From positions 47,819 to 111,818 of the forward strand of contig FR889155.1 in the NCBI GenBank assembly GCA_000436835.1: DNA of 64,000 nt, in the 5' to 3' direction. The notes under the pieces are model-generated. The model had not been told where the DNA came from and made no database searches. It was given only the letters and a program-made list of their open reading frames with translations. Both the position numbers and the translations under genes were made by a program. Shown here piece by piece: positions 61,342 through 64,000 of the stretch (the first letter of the stretch is position 1; every line of letters begins with the position of its first letter). The DNA comes from Eubacterium sp. CAG:251. Its GTDB lineage: Bacteria > Bacillota > Clostridia > Oscillospirales > Acutalibacteraceae.

Positions 61342-63477
61342 TTATTTTGCATATTCGGTTAAATATAAGTATGTGTAAGGATATAGCAATTTAAAATCAT
61401 AATCAAGTTTGTTTTGCTTTTTTAAATCCCTTGCGTGTTTGTCAAAAGCGTCAAAGTATTCCTTGCCTGTGTTTGCACTTGCTTTAACGTATTCATCTTC
61501 TGCAATTTTTGAAAATGCGCTTTGAAGTATTTTGCCCTCCGGCTCGCCAAGCCTTCCGTTTTTGTATTTATTGAATGTGTAGCGAACGGTGTATTCGTCA
61601 TAGTCAATAAGAAGGTTGAAGTATTCGTTATAGTCATTATCAATCAAATTGATATTTCCTATTCTTTTAATCAGCGTTTCAATTGATTTGTTAATGTCAA
61701 TATCTTTATTGCTTTTAACTAAGCTTTTTATTGCTTGAATTGTCAATTCTTTTGATATGCTATCATTGTTATTGGCATTGTCGCCAAAATAATAGGCGTA
61801 TACGTCATTTGAAAACATTTCTTTTATGCTCTTATTGTATTCACTTCCGTCCTGCGGCACAGTAAATTTAACAACGCTGTAGTCGGAATTATCGTTAAGC
61901 TTTAAATCAATTTTTGCGTCACTCATCCAAGCGCTTTCATCCTTTACATAGCCGAACCTTGTTGAATAAGTTGCGGCATAAAAGTTTAAATATACGCTGA
62001 TTGTGTCATCGCCTGTGTATTCCTTTTGGTAAATATAATGTGCCTCACTTTTGTATTTTTCATAATCAGAATTCGGCGATATGTGTTTCAAAATTTCGTT
62101 TGATACCGCACTTCCAAAGCCTTTTGAATTTGGCATAATCTCATAAATTCTGATTCCGTCTGAGCCATATAAAGCAGGCTTATTATCAAAGTATATTATG
62201 GAAACAAAACTTTCATCGTTATAGTATTTTACTTCTTTAATAAGCTTTGTGTTTTTAAAATATTTTTTGTCAATAACAGGTGTGAGCGTATCGTCATGAT
62301 TGTAATATTTTTCTGAAAATTGCTTTTTGGTATATTCAAGCTCCTCAACCTTGTCGCTGTATTCGGTTTGCTCTGCATCATTGCTTCTGATTAGCTTTTT
62401 GCCGTCAAATTTGATTGTTGTGTTGCCGCCGTCAATCAGTATGCTTGAAAGTATAGGGCTTGCAAAAATCACTTTTCCTAAAATATAATCATCACTGAAA
62501 CTGCTGCTTTGCGTTGAAGATATATTTGTATTTATGCTTATTTTATCAGTCTGCTTTTTTACATCAACAGGGTTTGAAACGCAGGCACTCAAAACAGTAA
62601 GGCAAAGTATTATTGAAATAATGCTGACTGCCTTTTTAGGCTTTTTGAATTTGAGAATGTTTTTTATTCTGCTTTTGGCGTCATTTTCAATAAAGCATAA
62701 CGGACTCGGAGAAGCTTTATAATTATTTGTTGCAAAACCGAGCAGGGCGGTGGAGTATTCTCTTTTTATACTTTTGAACGATTCAATAACCTTTTCGTCG
62801 CAGCTCATTTCCATATCCTTGTTCATAAGCCTAAATGCAACATAGCAAAGCGGATTGAAAAAGTGAATACAAAAAAGCAGGTATGCAAACGCTTTAATAA
62901 TATAGTCTTTTCGCTTTAAATGGTATTTTTCGTGGGCGATTATATACTCAAGATAAGCGATGTCTGTACCCTTTGGTATATAAATTTTCGGTGCTGTAAT
63001 ACCGAATATAAACGGTGTGCTTATTTTATCGCAATAATAAATATTATCGCTGAATTTTTCACTGTCTTTAAGCATATATTTGCATTTTAAATATTTAATA
63101 ATGCTGACAGTTAAAATAATTAATACAATCCCAAGCCAAATATAAGGTAAAGCATTTGATAGGGTAATTGTACCTGTATTTGAAGTGGATGATGAGCTGC
63201 CGATGCTCTGCGGTATTATGCTTGCTTTGTCAACATAGCTTAGTTTGTAATTATCTGTTTTAATCGGATTGCTGTTTATTGCACTGCCGATATTAAAAAG
63301 ACTTATGATTGATTTAAATGAGTACGGCACACAAAGCCTAAATCCTACTACGCTCCAAAGAATATAGCTGTATTTTTTAGGCAGATTTTTAAAGAAAAGC
63401 CTTATGATAATTACTAAAGCAATGATTATTGATGAGGTAATGCTCATATTTAAAACGGTATAAAATAAATTGCTCAT
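61342..63477 (-). CDS. BlaR1-like M56 family membrane metallopeptidase
   Basis: A 711-residue sensor-protease. The N-terminal part has about four membrane helices and the M56 zinc motif IIAHEKYHLKRKDY (HExxH) with MNKDMEMSCDEKVI. A further helix near residue 290 precedes a large outside domain. That domain has no obvious SxxK penicillin-binding motifs, so the signal may not be a beta-lactam. It is expected to cleave the partner BlaI-like repressor when triggered. RBS AGGTGA; it begins 11 bases after blaI. No beta-lactamase gene is seen. Confidence 0.87.
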   Translation of the reverse strand: MSNLFYTVLNMSITSSIIIALVIIIRLFFKNLPKKYSYILWSVVGFRLCVPYSFKSIISLFNIGSAINSNPIKTDNYKLSYVDKASIIPQSIGSSSSTSNTGTITLSNALPYIWLGIVLIILTVSIIKYLKCKYMLKDSEKFSDNIYYCDKISTPFIFGITAPKIYIPKGTDIAYLEYIIAHEKYHLKRKDYIIKAFAYLLFCIHFFNPLCYVAFRLMNKDMEMSCDEKVIESFKSIKREYSTALLGFATNNYKASPSPLCFIENDAKSRIKNILKFKKPKKAVSIISIILCLTVLSACVSNPVDVKKQTDKISINTNISSTQSSSFSDDYILGKVIFASPILSSILIDGGNTTIKFDGKKLIRSNDAEQTEYSDKVEELEYTKKQFSEKYYNHDDTLTPVIDKKYFKNTKLIKEVKYYNDESFVSIIYFDNKPALYGSDGIRIYEIMPNSKGFGSAVSNEILKHISPNSDYEKYKSEAHYIYQKEYTGDDTISVYLNFYAATYSTRFGYVKDESAWMSDAKIDLKLNDNSDYSVVKFTVPQDGSEYNKSIKEMFSNDVYAYYFGDNANNNDSISKELTIQAIKSLVKSNKDIDINKSIETLIKRIGNINLIDNDYNEYFNLLIDYDEYTVRYTFNKYKNGRLGEPEGKILQSAFSKIAEDEYVKASANTGKEYFDAFDKHARDLKKQNKLDYDFKLLYPYTYLYLTEYAK

Positions 63478-63488
63478 ATTCTTTTCAC

Positions 63489-63845
63489 CTATTCCTTATA
63501 ACCGTCAATCAGTTTTTTTAATTCCTCTGCTTCCTTATTGCTGATTTTTTTGCCTGAAAAAAACGCAGTTAAAAAATTGGGGAGTGAGCCTGAAAATGCT
63601 TCGTCGATAACGTGCCTGCTTTCAAACTCCTGCACCTCGCTTTTTTTAACTGTTGACGAAACAATGCTGTTTTGATTTTTTGCATATCCTTTTTCACATA
63701 CTTTTTTGAGCGTGGTGTATGTTGTGGATTTTTTCCAATTAAGCTTCTCGGCGCAAAGCTCAACAAGCCTGCCCGAACGAACCGGCTCGTTATTCCAAAT
63801 GATGCTCATAAATTTATAATCGCTTTCACACATTTTTAAATTCAT
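63489..63845 (-). CDS. BlaI/MecI/CopY-family repressor
   Basis: A 118-residue winged-helix repressor. Recognisable parts are ESDYKFMSIIWNNEPVRSGR and KLNWKKSTTYTTLKKVCEKG (recognition helix), with a C-terminal dimerisation part. ATG 63845 lies behind AAGGAG; the longer frame to 63884 would run through the operator. Two GTCTAC-containing dyads upstream fit autoregulation of the blaI-M56 operon. Confidence 0.9.
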   Translation of the reverse strand: MNLKMCESDYKFMSIIWNNEPVRSGRLVELCAEKLNWKKSTTYTTLKKVCEKGYAKNQNSIVSSTVKKSEVQEFESRHVIDEAFSGSLPNFLTAFFSGKKISNKEAEELKKLIDGYKE

Positions 63846-63862
63846 TTCATTGTCACTCCTTT

Positions 63863-63917
63863 GGTCTACAAGTATCGACCTCATCTATAGTCTACAACAA
63901 TAGACCGTATTTGTCAA
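63863..63917 (-). promoter_or_regulatory. Promoter and twin BlaI-type operators
   Basis: On the minus strand, TTGACA (63917-63912) and TAGACT (63894-63889) have a 17-base spacer. Two dyads of similar sequence lie 27 bases apart: 63863-63880 (GGTCTAC...GACC) and 63890-63905 (GTCTA...TAGAC). One overlaps the spacer and -10, the other lies downstream of the start site. Confidence 0.75.
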
Positions 63918-63921
63918 GCAT

Positions 63922-63955
63922 AAAAAAATACCTAACCGAATTATTTTCAGTTAGG
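63922..63955 (-). terminator. Terminator of a minus-strand gene beyond the window
   Basis: CCTAAC and GTTAGG pair, followed on the minus strand by TATTTTTTT. It would end a gene located beyond 64000. No gene is visible in 63956-64000. Confidence 0.75.
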
Positions 63956-64000
63956 CCAGACTGTCGATAAAGTGGCTAAACCGTGCCGTGCTATAAAACG

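Overview
The window looks like chromosomal DNA of a low-to-moderate GC member of the Clostridia (Bacillota), most likely a gut Oscillospiraceae/Ruminococcaceae relative. The evidence is a Gram-positive PolC replicase, MurT/GatD for lipid II amidation, the sporulation-linked cluster SpoVB-like/mazG/hup/rqcP/yabP/yabQ/divIC, HemZ, BlaI/M56 regulators, frequent TTG/GTG starts with strong GGAGG sites, and several glycosidases for host-type glycans. The standard genetic code applies. I saw no rRNA or tRNA genes and no CRISPR array.

Layout. Positions 1-7.8 kb hold a 5'-truncated leuS, a GH38 alpha-mannosidase, a GH29 alpha-L-fucosidase and a CmpB-like membrane protein. Positions 7.8-10.6 kb hold a consensus promoter, a cobalamin riboswitch with an intrinsic terminator, and one large secreted modular protein. 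Positions 10.7-14.4 kb hold a radical SAM gene, murT-gatD, a LURP-one-like gene and a fossil of a surface-protein tail. rpsB-tsf (14.5-16.3 kb) and pyrH-frr-uppS-cdsA-dxr-rseP-ispG-polC (27.8-38.0 kb) are parts of one usually contiguous gene string. Here about 11.5 kb of accessory DNA separates them. That DNA carries an orphan toxin-tip/Imm32-like immunity module, a second possible immunity gene, transposase and DNA-methylase fragments, a 19-bp repeat array, a TM2 protein, a MntA/HepT pair, a PHP phosphatase and galT, a sialidase, an iron alcohol dehydrogenase and an LRR surface protein.

From 38.1 kb come a histidine operon with a fused HisZ-HisG (hisZG-D-B-A-I-E), recJ, relA, dtd, an MBL hydrolase and hemZ. 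The division/sporulation cluster follows (50.4-54.6 kb), then a THUMP methyltransferase, a strongly structured intergenic element (55.8-56.0 kb), a phosphohexomutase, a NifU-like protein, a second GH38 mannosidase, and a BlaI/M56 pair on the minus strand.

Most noteworthy: a PolC that appears to lack its whole 3'-5' exonuclease insert; the multi-helix element before the phosphohexomutase; the cobalamin riboswitch placed before a lone secreted protein; the toxin/immunity debris with repeat arrays downstream of tsf; a structured rpsB leader; and a dispersed palindromic repeat. Family assignments come from reading motifs by eye, without database searches.
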